From Gigantopelta aegis (Eukaryota > Mollusca > Gastropoda > Neomphalida > Peltospiridae), in the NCBI RefSeq assembly GCF_016097555.1, contig NC_054704.1, forward strand, positions 97,443,851 to 97,507,850: a stretch of DNA of 64,000 nt, given 5' to 3'. The position numbers and the translations under genes are program-made. This document shows positions 10,784-23,889 of this stretch, in pieces. Position 1 is the first letter of the stretch, and each line of letters starts with the position of its first letter. The notes below the pieces were generated by a model that worked only from the letters and a program-made list of their open reading frames with translations, ran no database searches and was not told the DNA's origin.

Positions 10784-13700
10784 TAGTCGGGTTGCCAGAT
10801 GCCAAAATTTGACCTAACCTTGAACTAGGGTACATACGATGTTTTATGGTGGTTTTATGTCATTTAGGGTATCCTGAATCGGAAACTGCATGATGACACT
10901 TTGTCATCATTGAGCAATTGGTTTTACGGCCATTTTAAAAACACCTCCCCCAGGCTAAAAACAATTACTGTTTTTCAGTTCGGCCTATTGCATCATGCTA
11001 TAATATCCTATAGGTACCAAGTTATTACAAGACTTCTCACTATTTAGATACATTTTACAAACATTAAAGAATAATAATAAAAAAAATATATAGCAACATG
11101 AAAGTGGAGTTTACTAGTAGCCATCTTGGTTTTCAAAATGGCCGCCATTGCAAATTTTATTTTTTCAATACTACCACACCCAGCCAAAACTAAACTTTGT
11201 CTTAAAGTGGTATAAAGGTAGTTAGACATGATTCCATGATCAATAAATACACACGAATATTTGTAATCTGTATATTATATATTAAAACTATTGTAAAATA
11301 GCAATTGTATTTATTGATTATATGTCCAAGAACCACTTGAAACAGCATCTTTCAAAAGAAATTTTACTAAAAAAAACCCAATATTTCTTATAAAAATTTG
11401 AGACGTAGCTATATAAAATTATCTGCATCATATGTATGTTATATAAGGTAAAAAAAATTACATATGTAAATGCAGGCATATTAAAATAAACCGGTAGCTG
11501 TCAAATTTCATTGGCTAATATAACGTTTACGCGGTCACATTTTGCACATTAAACACGGTACAGATGAAATAACATATTTATGATAGTGCTTAGAAAGGGA
11601 AGTCTTAATCTCATCAATATTTTTGTAAAATACTTATACGGTTCTTTGCTTTAAATATCATTTTATGCACATCTTTGTGCTCATTCAGATCTTCCTTCGT
11701 TTATCGAAGCTGTAGCGCATGTACTAGTGCATGCTAAAATACTTGCGGTCTTACTACAGATGGTGTTGAAACCATACTCTGTAGACAAAACACTTTACAG
11801 TGATTCATGGTTGAATACACTCACGACTATTGTAACTTCTTTTGGAATAATTTTTTGAAGAGATACTATATTTAATATGCTAATGGAAGATTCGTAATCG
11901 TCACATAACACACTTTTAAATGTTTATAGTACTTTTATATATTAGTAGATTAACGCATATTTTTGTCAGACTTTATGGGAAAAGGTTTTATTTTGAATGC
12001 CAAGTCCTTCTAAAATAATCACCAAATTTTAATTAGCAGCCTCCTTACTTGAAACATACTTTATACTGGAAAATGTGATATACATTTACAATGTCATTAT
12101 TGTTCTTCATCAGTGTAATCAGATATATTTACATGTCATGGGTTCTGTTAATCGTCAGCTTTCCACATCATGGTTTTAACTTGCTTGATGTACTCAGTCA
12201 ATGCAAAACACATTGCTGGTATTCTTCTGCTGGAAGTGGCAATATTTTGTTAAAATTTACATGACAAAAGCCTAAGGTCAAGTGATTAACATAACTGCCA
12301 CAGCTTAAAAAAGAAAACTTGGGAGACCAATCTGTCCAAGTACTTGCAGTATATGACATCAATTGATGTAACACAGACAGCTGCCTCTTTATTAAGGGCT
12401 GTATCAGTAATGTTGAAGCACAGCATTGGTCTGAAGGTACATACCGGTATACATGTATAACGACGGGTTTGGTAGTTTGCTATACAAAACGAAACAATGT
12501 AACATTTGTTTGAAACACACCATCTTCACAGGTAATAAACTCTAAAGGTCGCTCTGGCTGAGCACATCAAGCTAGCAAATCTACAAGGCATGCTGTGAAA
12601 AGCTGCCGATCACCATAACTGAATGTGAATATATCCGAAATTATAAACAACACACCCAGTAATTGTACTGGTGTGTCTGCAGTAGAGCGTATGGAAGTAA
12701 TGACATGTGCATGTACTGCTAAAATGACTGCTTCAGGAATAAACTGTTCATGTCAAACAGCAGAGTTAACTTGCAGCATTGTTTGCACATATATGGCATA
12801 GGACATGCAACAAGCCTCAAACCATGCATGATGAAAATTACTGACGAAAAACAGTAATGTCATGATATATGAATATCACATTTCACTGTAAATTATATAT
12901 CAAAGTAGTAGGCAGCCAATTCAAATTAGGTGATTATTTCAAAGAGACTTCACCATTTAAACGAAACTATTTTCCAAGAATATTTGTTTCAGTAATCCAC
13001 ATAACCAGTATAAAGATTGACAGGGTGTACGTAACATGATGATTACGAATCTTCCATCAGCATATAAAACACGAGAACAATATTTCTGCACAGATTCCAA
13101 AAGAGGTTACGAAAGTCGCGAGGGTATACAGCCATATGCTAAAAACTTACAGCTTCGTTAAATGAAAGTGCATGCACCTCTGAATGAGCTCCGGGATGTG
13201 CACGGAACGATATTTCAAGCAAGGAACCACAAGTATTTAAAAATATATTTCTCAGATTATTTAGAGAAAAACGTCCCTAGTGTTAACAAAGTTATTTAAT
13301 CTGTACCATATTTAAGATGCATAGCGTAACCATGCAATGCAAACGTTCCATGGCCAATGAAATTTGACAGCTACCGGCTTATGCCTGCATTTACATATGT
13401 AAATAATTTCACCTGATATATGGTACATGTGATTCAGCTGATTTTATTAATTTAACAATTAATTGTTAAATGTTTAAAACATGTAATTTTACTTTTAAAA
13501 GTACTCTTCTATTTCCAGGTTGGTTTTGGACCAGATAACCAAGATATACATTTCTTTTAAAAGTATAGCCTGTTATATATTACAATATTTTTAGTATATG
13601 ACATACCAAATTGGTAACATTTTGGGTTCTGGTTCTAAAGTTTATCAAAGAGACTGACCTGTGTTTTCAGATCTAGCAAGACTTCTGTTTGTTTCCATAA

Positions 13701-15017
13701 GCATACGTGATGGGGGCAGGGAGCAACTGCCCACCTTGTGGTGGGGAAAATCCCTCAAATTCGGGAAAAAACAATAGAGATATTCGGGCAGAATGAGTTA
13801 GCCTGAAATGTGTTCATCGTGTATTTCCATCATTTTAACCAAAATATTACTTGTAATCTGTTTGGCAGTAATGCTAATATAAATAAACGTTGGTATCCAT
13901 ATTCGTGCATTTGTATTCAATTCGGGCAAACATCAGCCTGCCCCACCAACAAAATAAACACACATCCTGCTTTTTCGGGTCTTTTAAAACACTATCTTAC
14001 CTTAAAATGTTTTACATATAAAAAATTATACGAATAAATAAATTTGGAATGACCTTTGGTCGCAATGTTATAAAATTTCGTTTGGTCGTTGGAAAAAATT
14101 ATAACTTTTTACCTTCGACATTATTTTAGACAAAAATCGATATTGAGATACAAAACATTACAATGTCCAGAAATACTTGGATTATAGAGATAATCATATT
14201 CTAATCAAAACACATAAATAAATAAAATTTAATTTTAATAATGCATTAATATTTTATTTGTCGAAAATGTTTTGAAACGGCTACAAACTGAGGATAGTCC
14301 AATCCCTTTAATACAAGTACAGAATATTACTCTGGCACAATTGCATGGAAATACTCTTAAAGTATATTATAGACATTAGTTAAAATAAAATCATTGTTTA
14401 ATTTCAGAAATTATGCCAAAATATCATGTTTCTTGCCAGGTGTAAATTAGATTAAATTGGGATTTTTATTTTTGAAATCTGTTATTTTTAACTTTCTTCT
14501 GTGAAAATCGTCCACCCAAAATGTTACCATTTTCATATTGAACAATACAGATTACAAATAGTCTTGCTTGTGTAGTGAAAGCATGCCCACCTACCTGTAT
14601 ACAACTTTTAAAAAATGTTTTATTTGCCTGGGTGCGGTAATATTGTAAAAACAACTGTTTAAATGGCGGCCGTTTTGAAAACCAAGATGGCCGTCAGCAA
14701 AAGCCCCTGAAATGTTGCTATAGTGTTTTGGGTTTGTTGTATTATTCTTTAGTGTTTATAAAAGGTATCCAAATAGGTATGGGTCTTATAATAATATTGT
14801 ACAAATAAAACATAGCATAACGCAATGGGCCTAACAGAAAAAACCCTGTATTTTTAGCCTGGGGTGGTGCTTTTAAAATGACCGTCATAAAAATTGCTCA
14901 ATGATGACAAAGTGTCATCATGCAGTTTCTGAATCAGGAGACCCTAAATGACATAAAACCACCATTAAACATCGTATGTACCCTAGTTCAAGGTATAGCC
15001 CTTATTCTGCCCGACTA
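10784..15017. mobile_element. 4.2-kb fold-back element with long inverted arms
   Basis: The ends are tagtcggg and cccgacta, flanked by ATG on both sides (possible 3-bp duplication). Outer arms (10800-11165 and 14665-15005) share ccttgaactagggtacatac, gatgacactttgtcatcatt and ttttgaaaaccaagatggcc in inverted order. Inner arms (11390-11910 and 13010-13440) share tttacatatg, ggtagctgtcaaatttcatt and tggaagattcgtaat. Arms total about 2 kb each; the right one is longer by about 0.9 kb (13440-14530). No substantial ORF is present, so it is non-autonomous. Confidence 0.75.
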
Positions 15018-15276
15018 ATGGGTTTACAGGAGGATACAAACAAACAATGACACTTTTTCTTGTTCTTCAACTAATTTGTCTTCTTCTTACCTTTTTCATA
15101 AGGTATGTTAATCCAGCCATGACCAGTATGTGCTGTTACAGGCGGTGAAGTGATTAATGTAATATCTATATAGTCATAGCTGTCGAGAAGGACCAGGTCT
15201 AAACAGTTTATAGGGCAGAGATTGATTTGTATCCTTAAACCATCCAGGGCACCACAAACCATGGTGGTAAAAGTAA

Positions 15277-15583
15277 ACTTTTTTTTGTTTAACGACACCA
15301 CTAGAGCATATTGATATATTAATGATCGGCTATTGGATGTCAAACGTGGTAATTTTGACTTACAGTCATAGATAGGAAACCCGCTACATTTTTCCATCTG
15401 TAGCAAGGGATCTTTTATATGCACCATCCCACAGACAGGATAGCACATATAACGGCCTTTGATATACCAGTCGTGATGCACTGGCTGGAACAAGAAATAG
15501 CTCAATGGGCCCACCGACGGGGATCAATCCCAGACCAACCGCGCATCAAGCGAGCGCTTAACCACTGGGCTACGTCCCGCCTC
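15277..15583 (-). mobile_element. Full-length SINE-A
   Basis: Minus-strand head gacgtagcccagtggttaag with a gggattgatccc B box, central domain and A tail (ttaaacaaaaaaaagttt). Confidence 0.9.
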
Positions 15584-16227
15584 ACATGGAGGTAAAGTTT
15601 GTTTTATTTAAAGGGGCATACCCTAGTATTTAAACACTAAGGCATATTTTTCACCTAGACCCTAGTTTCAACCCGTAACAATGGACACTAAGGTTGCTTA
15701 ATTTACAAACCTGTAACAAATTTGGTTACAACAGAGTGAAACAAGAGCCTGTGACGTTGAAATACTCTTTAAACTAGACTAAAATGCGACTCCATAACCG
15801 TTACTTCTCAGACGCACGTGCGTTTTTTAAAATATGAAAAATGCATTTTGTGGTGTTAAAAACACCAGGATGACCAGAAACACTTCGGTTGTATGAAAAT
15901 GGATAATCTAAGCAATAGAATATAAGTAATGTTTGATTCCAGTGATCATAAACCGTTTTGATGGTGAGAAATATGCTGAGTGTTTAAAAACTAGGATCTG
16001 TTCCTTTAATGATCGGCTATTCGATGTGAGACATCTTCCAGCTGTTATGTGACTTTTCCAACAGAGTACAGCACATATCATAACAAAACATAAATGCAAG
16101 TAGAATACATCAACTACATAAACTATTTTTGATTTAACTATTCTCAAACATATAGTTATGTTTTGGTAATACTGGGTGTCACATTATATGTATTTGCAAA
16201 ACGTAGGGAAGAAGAAATCGGGGGTGG

Positions 16228-16438
16228 GTGGGGTAATAGCAGCAAAGGATCTTTCACGTACACTTACCCACATACTGGACCACACATACCACGACCTTTC
16301 ATATACATGTACCAGTCGTGGGACATTGGTTGGGACGGGTGGAAAAAACAATCAGAGAATGAGACCACTGAGGGGGTTCGATCCTCCGACCCAAGCACCT
16401 CAGGCAACTGTTCTACCGACTGAGATAGATCCGGCCCC
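16228..16438 (-). mobile_element. SINE head and centre (tctcagtcggtagaac type)
   Basis: Minus-strand head with atctcagtcggtag and ggatcgaacc boxes and the central domain. The tail is missing; G-rich unique sequence adjoins. Confidence 0.75.
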
Positions 16439-16880
16439 CTGGAAAGGGGAATGTTAAACAATAATACCAGGGCTTCTAGATTATGGTAGCCCTACTCCCG
16501 TGGCTAGTGATATCCAATGTTGGGCTAGTAAATAACTACAACTGAAATGCACAAATGGGGGTCAAATGTTGCAGTTAAGTATTTTGTAAATATGAATATC
16601 CTGCCCCCACCCCATCCCCCGATGTTAGTGTTTTTAACCTGTATCTCCCTCTTTAGGTGACATATCTGAGTATTACTATTATTTAGTAAAATTGGGCTAG
16701 CGAATTTTTAATCGTGGTTAGTAAAAATGTTTAATTACTGATCCCATGGCTAGTGGATTTTATAAAAATTCTAGAAGCTCCGAATACACATAAATCTAGT
16801 ACATTTAGTACATGTAAAGTTAAAGATTGTTTTAAATATTTTACGTTGATTTTTTTTTTAATTTACTATATGTAGTATAT

Positions 16881-17089
16881 CAGGGCCGTACTCTCTGGTG
16901 GGGCGGGGAGGGTGGGGCGCAGAAGCCCCTGAGAATCTCACTTTTCTTTTCTCCTTTTTTTTTTACTCCAGAAAATAGCATACACATCTCTGGGTTTAAT
17001 TTGTATAGTTTTTCATTTGTTTATATCAAAATGTAGTCCCCCCCCCCCCCCCCCCCCCCATCTAGGATTTTGATCAGGGTACGGCCCTG
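16881..17089. mobile_element. CAGGG-ended element, 209 bp
   Basis: Perfect 11-bp terminal inverted repeats CAGGGCCGTAC/GTACGGCCCTG flanked by GTATAT on both sides. The interior holds a G-rich start, poly-T and a poly-C tract. The size and lack of ORF suggest a MITE. Confidence 0.75.
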
Positions 17090-17626
17090 GTATATGTAGA
17101 TTACTTTAACAATCAATTAATACGTACATAAAATATTGGTACTCACCCTGCCTTTATACTCAAGTAGTATTGATGTTTCTCTTCCAGTTGTAAAATTCTG
17201 CACTATCAATGTGCTTCTTCCACAATGCATGTGTAATACAGGGGCGTTACATAAGTGAGCACGTGACCGACACCTTTACGCACGTAACTGTTACTTGTCC
17301 CAAGGCTTGTTACATCACCCATACACTTTACTGGCTCAAGTCGTTATGTAACCCAGATTGGGTTGCTTTCGATAATTTATTATACACCTGTTACGCCATT
17401 CGGCGGACGTCAAGGCGTGCTTATATAACCGTTTAAATAGCCTTTGTTCCACATGGAAAAGTATATAAGTTTGTTCATTTTAACAATAGTTGATCTGTCA
17501 TTTGGTCCTTTTTTTCTGTTTCACTTTTTGCTTTTCTTTCTGTCACTGTGTCTCTGCTCCTCTGTCTGTATTTTTGTCTGTCCGTATCTGACTCCTCTTT
17601 TTGTCTGTCTGTCTGTCACAGTATAT

Positions 17627-17631
<5 letters not shown>

Positions 17632-17664
<33 letters not shown>

Positions 17665-17706
17665 TCAATTTCTCTCTCCTATATTTTTCTCAATCTATCT
17701 TTCTCT

Positions 17707-17768
<62 letters not shown>

Positions 17769-17824
17769 GTCTTTCTCACTCATTGTCAGTTACACAGTAT
17801 ACATTAATTAATTACTACATTGAG

Positions 17825-17862
<38 letters not shown>

Positions 17863-17883
17863 GAGACAGAGAGAGAGACAGAG

Positions 17884-17915
<32 letters not shown>

Positions 17916-17932
17916 TGTGTGTGTGTGTGTGA
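17632..17932 (+). repeat. Compound microsatellite (TG)n, (TC)n, (GA)n, (TG)n
   Basis: (TG)n 17632-17663, (TC)n 17712-17765, (GA)n with GACA interruptions 17826-17915 and (TG)n 17915-17931. The TC and GA tracts are complementary and could form a hairpin. Confidence 0.95.
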
Positions 17933-17955
17933 AAAAAGACATTACAAAGAAACAG

Positions 17956-18275
17956 GAAGGAAGGAAATGTTTTATTTAACGAGGCACTCAACACATTTTA
18001 TTGTATATGGCGTCAGACATATGGTTAAGTACCACATAGGTATTGAGAGAGGAAACCCACTGTCGACACTTCATGGGCTACTCTTTTCGATTAGCAGCAA
18101 GGGATATTTTATATGCACCATCCCACAGACAGGATAGTACATACCACGGCCTTTGTTACACCAGTTGTGGAGCACTGGCTGGAACGAGAAATAGCCCAAT
18201 GGGTCCATAGACGGGGATCGATCCTAGAGCGACCGCGCATCAAGTGAACGCTTTACCACTGGGCTACGTCCCGCC
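17956..18275 (-). mobile_element. Full-length SINE-B with 16-bp target duplication
   Basis: Minus-strand head gacgtagcccagtggtaaag, centre and B tail. Flanked by CATTACAAAGAAACAG (17940-17955) and CATTACGAAGAAACAG (18276-18291), one mismatch. Confidence 0.9.
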
Positions 18276-18626
18276 CATTACGAAGAAACAGTTTAATGAA
18301 ATAATGAAAGAAAGCAAGAAGAAATCGAAAATTTTGCGAAGAAGCTAATCATGAAATAAAATAACTTCTGCAAAACATCCATCTACTAAAGATATAGTGG
18401 ACTGCTATTAAATTGACAATTATTTTGATCTGTGAAAACTAAATACACGTGTAACACCCACCAGATTATGAGATGAGTATATGGTTTGTCGTCTAGATGG
18501 TGATTACATAATACTTGCGCAATATGGCATACCAAAAACGACGTAACGTTACGTGGACGCTTCAGGCAGTTAGTGACGTATATTGAGTATACGTATTACA
18601 TCGCAGTTTCGTCAGATTATGTAGTT

Positions 18627-19872
18627 TAGTACACAATGATCCTGTGTACACCTTGCTGGGCCTTCTCAATAACACATGTACCATGAGCGTAATGCTATGC
18701 AGTTTAGTCCACAATGATCATGTGTACACCTTGCTGGGCCTCCTCAATAACACATGTACCATGAGCGTAATGCTATGTAGTTTAGTCCACAATGCTCCTG
18801 TGTACACCTTGCTGGGCCTCCTCAATAACGCATGTACCATGAGCGTAATGCTATGTAGTTTAGTCCACAATGATCCTGTGTACACCTTGCTGGGCCTCCT
18901 CAATAACACATGTACCATGAGCGTAATGCTATGTAGTTTAGTCCACAATGATCCTGTGTACACCTTGCTGGGCCTCCTCAATAACACATGTACCATGAGC
19001 GTAATGCTATGCAGTTTAGTCCACAATGATCATGTGTACACCTTGCTGGGCCTCCTCAATAACACATGTACCATGAGCGTAATGCTATGTAGTTTAGTCC
19101 ACAATGATCCTGTGTACACCTTGCTGGACCTCCTCAATAACACATGTACCATGAGCGTAATGCTATGTAGTTTAGTCCACAATGCTCCTGTGTACACCTT
19201 GCTGGGCCTCCTCAATAACACATGTACCATGAGCGTAATGCTATGTAGTTTAGTCCACAATGCTCCTGTGTACACCTTGCTGGGCCTCCTCAATAACGCA
19301 TGTACCATGAGCGTAATGCTATGTAGTTTAGTCCACAATGCTCCTGTGTACACCTTGCTGGGCCTCCTCAATAACACATGTACCATGAGCGTAATGCTAT
19401 GTAGTTTAGTCCACAATGATCCTGTGTACACCTTGCTGGGCCTCCTCAATAACACATGTACCATGAGCGTAATGCTATGTAGTTTAGTCCACAATGATCC
19501 TGTGTACACCTTGCTGGACCTCCTCAATAACACATGTACCATGAGCGTAATGCTATGTAGTTTAGTCCACAATGCTCCTGTGTACACCTTGCTGGGCCTC
19601 CTCAATAACACATGTACCATGAGCGTAATGCTATGTAGTTTAGTCCACAATGATCCTGTGTACACCTTGCTGGGCCTCCTCAATAACACATGTACCATGA
19701 GCGTAATGCTATGTAGTTTAGTCCACAATGCTCCTGTGTATACCTTGCTGGGCCTCCTCAATAACACATGTACCATGAGCGTAATGCTATGTAGTTTAGT
19801 CCACAATGATCCTGTGTACATCTTGCTGGGCCTCCTCAATAACACATGTACCATGAGCGTAATGCTATGCTT
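18627..19872 (+). repeat. 78-bp minisatellite, 16 copies
   Basis: Sixteen highly similar 78-bp units (26 codons each) differing at a few positions (gatcct/gctcct/gatcat; acatg/gcatg; ggcctc/gacctc). Because the unit is a multiple of three and lacks stops in some frames, it gives a 414-codon open frame on the plus strand with no ATG start and long open frames on the minus strand. I read these as passengers of the repeat. Confidence 0.95.
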
Positions 19873-20294
19873 AACAAAACAAAAATAAGATCTCTTTAAA
19901 TGTGAGGGCTATACAATCCATATTCAATTACGTTTCTTAATGATTAATTACATATGTATTTGTATACATTTAAAATGAATCAACGTATACTGTTACACCA
20001 TCTTGTTTCTGAGAAAGCATGTACATTTTTTAAAAGCCTCAAAGCTGCTACTGATTGTGTAGCTGCTAAACAAAAAACAAACCCTGTACTTTTGACTAGA
20101 AGTATTTTGCACAATTATACCTTGACCCATTGTGAAATTTTTGACATATGGATCCAAGTGAACAGCTACCCCAGAGGTAGCTTTTGGCCTGGATCCATGT
20201 CCACAATTATTCAGAATAGGTCAAAAGACACGTGTGCCAAGTTTCACACTTCTACTCAAAAGTGATGCACTATGAGGCGATTTCTTGGTATGGA

Positions 20295-20604
20295 AGTTAA
20301 AAGTTCAAGTTTGTTTTCTTTAACGACACCACTAGAGCACATTGATTTATTAATCATCGGCTATTGCATGTCAAACATTTAGTAATTATTACATAATAGT
20401 CTTAGACAGGAAACCCGCTACATTTTTCCATTAATAGCAAGAGATCTTTTATATGCACCATCCCACAGACAGGATAGCACATACCACGGCCTTTGATATA
20501 CCAGCCGTGGTGCACTGGCTGGAACGAGAAATAACCCAATGGGCCCACCGACGAGGATCGATCCCATTGCGAAAGCGCTTTACCACTGGGCTACGTCCCG
20601 TCTC
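20295..20604 (-). mobile_element. Full-length SINE-A with target duplication
   Basis: Minus-strand head gacgtagcccagtggtaaag, centre and A tail. Flanked by tggtatgga at 20286-20294 and 20605-20613. Confidence 0.85.
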
Positions 20605-20735
20605 TGGTATGGACGTACCAACTTCATTGTACAGTATTCAAATATGAAGCCTACCAAATCGGAAATACAGGAGCTAGCCTGTCCTTTTTCCACCACTCAT
20701 ACTCAGCCCCAGAAAAAACCTACTGCATTTCAGAC

Positions 20736-21045
20736 AATTGGGCTACTTCTCAATCCAGCCAGTGCTCTACAACAGGCTGTGGTATGTACCATCCTGTCTG
20801 TGGGATATTGCATAATCTTATAAAAATCCTTTGCTTTTCAATCGGAAAGAGTAACCCATTGCGTGGCGGCAGTGGGTTTCCTCTCTCAATATTTGTGTGG
20901 TCCTTCACCATATATATAACCGTAATTAAAATGTGTTAAATGTGTAGTGTAGTGATCAAGCTACCGGGCCTATGGCTGATAGGTAGTGGGTTCGAATTTC
21001 AGAACCGGCTCCCACCCAGAGCGAGTTTTATGACTCAGTCAGATG
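20736..21045 (+). mobile_element. SINE-B body joined to a second tRNA-like head
   Basis: A 5'-truncated SINE-B (20736-20948, tail ccgtaattaaaatgtgttaa) followed directly by a SINE-C-like head (agtgatcaagctaccgggcc, ggttcgaatttcag, gcgagttttatgactcagtc). Confidence 0.7.
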
Positions 21046-21914
21046 ATTTTTTTATTTTTATTTTTTAATTATTATTATTGTTTATTGTATTTTGTTTTTT
21101 TTTGTTTTTTGTGTGTGTGTATGTGTGAGTGTCGACATCTTTCCAACATAACAACACCAAATCGTTGGAATCGGACAGAATTCAAGCGGAAATTGACGCC
21201 CCCCCCCCCCCCCCACCCGGGGAAAAAAGGTATGAAAGGGGGAGGGGCACAGACATCTTTGCCCGCCTTCTAAAAAGTAGAGATCACCCCTATACTCAAT
21301 CCCCATCCCTATACCCACCCTATCCACCTCCCCCACCTCCGGCGCCGATTACTACGCTATATTGATGGCACGATAAAACGATTACATGGCAGTGATCTCC
21401 CTTGATTAGCTGGTTCTTCTTTATGTTGAAAATATGAAAGGTCTGTTGTTGATAAAGTGAAAACGTTCAGCAACACAGATTCTGAGATTATTTTGCAAGA
21501 TGATGTTTGTGGTTATCATTTTTAACCTATAGACGGGTACATATATGTAGTATTTTAGTTGGATCAGATATGGATGCAGTTAATTTTGTATCATAATGAT
21601 TTGTTTACGTAATAAAGACTTAATTGAATACTGTTTACTCGAACAAAAACCGGCACTGAGTCAGTGAGTGACTGACGCCTTGACGTTACTGTAGTAGCCG
21701 GAGTACACTGTCGTTCAAGAGCTATAGTCCTCACAGGGAACGTCCTTTTTCATGGAATTTGCTACACGTTATTTATTTCAGAGTTTGTTGATTTCTAAAT
21801 TCAATAAAATTGCACAAAAATTAGTGTGCTGCTTTTTTTGCTTTAAAAAAACACTTTCTTCTTACGTCAAATCAAACTAAAAGTATTTACAAAAAACATT
21901 TTTGTAAGAGGATG

Positions 21915-22400
21915 GGATGGACTATAGACGGACATCTGAACAGTTATGATTACTCTCTGCCGTCGGAGAGTTCTGTATTGCAAAAATACGGAATGGCTGC
22001 CTATTACACTATAGACAAAGATTCCCACTCTAATGATCGTGTTCGAGTTCACCGACAACAAATATTTTACACAGTAACCACTAATACACACACTACAGGA
22101 AAAAACCCATCAGCACCTACATATTTAACTGCAACATTATTACAAGAGAGTGCTTTGGGTTTCTTCCTGTTGTGTGTTTATCAGTGGTTACTACATGTAT
22201 GTAAAATATTTGTTATCAGTGAACTCAAAAATTATCAGTGTAATGGTATTTAATGTCAAACTTAGAATTCTTGTTGTATTAGAGCGGGAATCTTTGTCTA
22301 CAATGTGGTAGGCAGCCATTCTGCATTTTCGCTATATCTCTGGCAGCAGAGTGATCATAACTGTGCAAATGCCTGTCTAGCTCTCAAACAGCAGAGTACT
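21915..22400. repeat. ~0.5-kb imperfect palindrome
   Basis: Left-arm segments acagttatgattactctctg, gaatggctgcctattacact, gacaaagattcccactctaa and acaacaaatattttacacag all recur inverted in the right arm up to about 22400. The centre is near 22155. Arms are about 240 bp. It is probably a fold-back element without coding capacity. Confidence 0.8.
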
Positions 22401-22409
22401 TGTACCGTA

Positions 22410-23889
22410 CTGGCCTTGATGGTGACCGTCACTCTCTCATGTTCTTCTTACCAACTCATCCCAATCTGTGAAGTTAACTTGCCTGCAGAAATGTATCAAT
22501 TTGTCCCAGCTGATGTTCAACTAAATGTGCAATTACACGTTATTCAAATTATTGTTTGTAAATTATAATTTTGCCTATCTAAAAAATAAATAATTGAAGT
22601 TGCATAAATTTACCTTCATACTTAGATACTATTTGTTATTTCATTTCTGCAGGCATTGAAATAAGCATAGTGTCTGGTAACCCATTTACAGGTTACCACA
22701 AAATATAGCCTGGTTACACTATAAGTTGATGCTGCTAAAATGCTGACATTCTGAAATTGTATTGATGCACGTAAACATCAGAAAATGCAATCCGTAAGTA
22801 AATTTATCTAGTGTTGCACTTCTTAAACGTGGATTGCCAAAATTGCTTTGCAATTGCACAAGTGTGCACGAACATCGGTGCAATTTCGTACGAGAAAACG
22901 AAATGCGGAAGTAAATTTAGTTAGTGGGAGCTGCTTAAACACGGAATGACTATAATTGCTTGCAATTGCACAAGTGTGTGTGAACATCGATGCAATTCTT
23001 TACAAGAAAGTGAAACGGTGAAGCCCGGAATGCATTGCTTGGTTTATGTTTGGTAACGAAACTACGTTGAAATTTTTTTGGAGAACGAAACACCATTCTC
23101 GACTGTTCTTGCATGTGGTAAGTTCCCGGTAACCTGAACGACTGTTCTCGACTTATTTCAATGCCTGTTTCTGTCATTGATGATTTATTTTTAGTAATTA
23201 AAAGTAATTATTAAAATAAAATAAAAGGTACCCTGCAGGCTTCGCAAAGATTTAAAATGTGCGTAATCCATTTATGGGTTATGCCAAAACAAATTGAGGT
23301 AAGCCATTTTGGTTTTACGTAAACTATCATGAATATGTAAATGATGTCATAAATACAATGTGCGAATGAAAAATGGGTTATGTAAACTATACTTACACGG
23401 GTGAGGCACAAACAAAACTATCACTCTCGCAATGTTTAGAGACTGCTCTTTAGCTTGAAGTTAAGTAATTTCAGAATAGATTCAAGGTGTTAATTATGAT
23501 TGAACATGACAAAATCGAATTGGGACACAATTCATATTTTTACCCTTATTTATATACATGTATTAACACAACTTAAAATTCTGAACAGTTTCCTTCTGGA
23601 ATACATTATCTTGTGAAGTGACTGGTCTGTACATCATACATGTAGTTTCCAGAGCTGAAAAGTATCATTTTAATCGTTTAGTAGTACATGTATAATGTGT
23701 TTTATTGTCGCATGACTTTTTTCTTCTTCATAAAACATATTGGTCAAGATTACTATTGTACCTGTGACACTTAACTGTTTATCTGAAGATACATGTATGC
23801 TACTTTTGTTTGTAGATACAAGGTAAAACCAACTGAAGGTGAGAGAAAAAGCAGCCGAGTTGATCACTGGTCATTAGACGTTTGTGGGT
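22410..23889. other. Intergenic DNA and 5' region of the coiled-coil gene
   Basis: Mostly unique. A diverged direct duplication of about 170 bp is seen (22775-22915 and 22910-23040: ttgcaattgcacaagtgtg, gaacatcg[g/a]tgcaatt). No TATA box is evident before the ATG at 23890; the 5' UTR boundary cannot be placed. Confidence 0.5.

Larger units (their letters stand above)
15584..17631. other. Intergenic, mostly unrecognised outside the listed elements
   Basis: 15584-16227 and 16440-16880 hold no clear gene or repeat. 17090-17631 is moderately GC-rich at 17207-17440 and has a TATA-like cttatataacc at about 17420, but no gene follows it, so I do not call a promoter. Confidence 0.4.
19873..21914. 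other. Intergenic, little recognised outside listed SINEs
   Basis: 19873-20285 has a short hairpin around gtagctacc... (ggatcc ends, 20150-20196). 21050-21360 has T-rich, (TG)n, poly-C and C-rich sequence. 21361-21914 is unique AT-rich DNA with no gene visible. Confidence 0.4.

Noticed and set aside
17444..18137. Ser-Leu and Arg-Glu open frames
   Set aside because: Microsatellite translations running into a SINE-B.
18644..19888. 414-codon open frame as a repeat-protein gene
   Set aside because: It is a direct by-product of a 78-bp unit, begins at GTG, and has equivalents on the other strand.
19954..20265. 103-codon plus-strand open frame
   Set aside because: No family similarity that I can see, no splice or promoter context, and it contains a short hairpin; unsupported.
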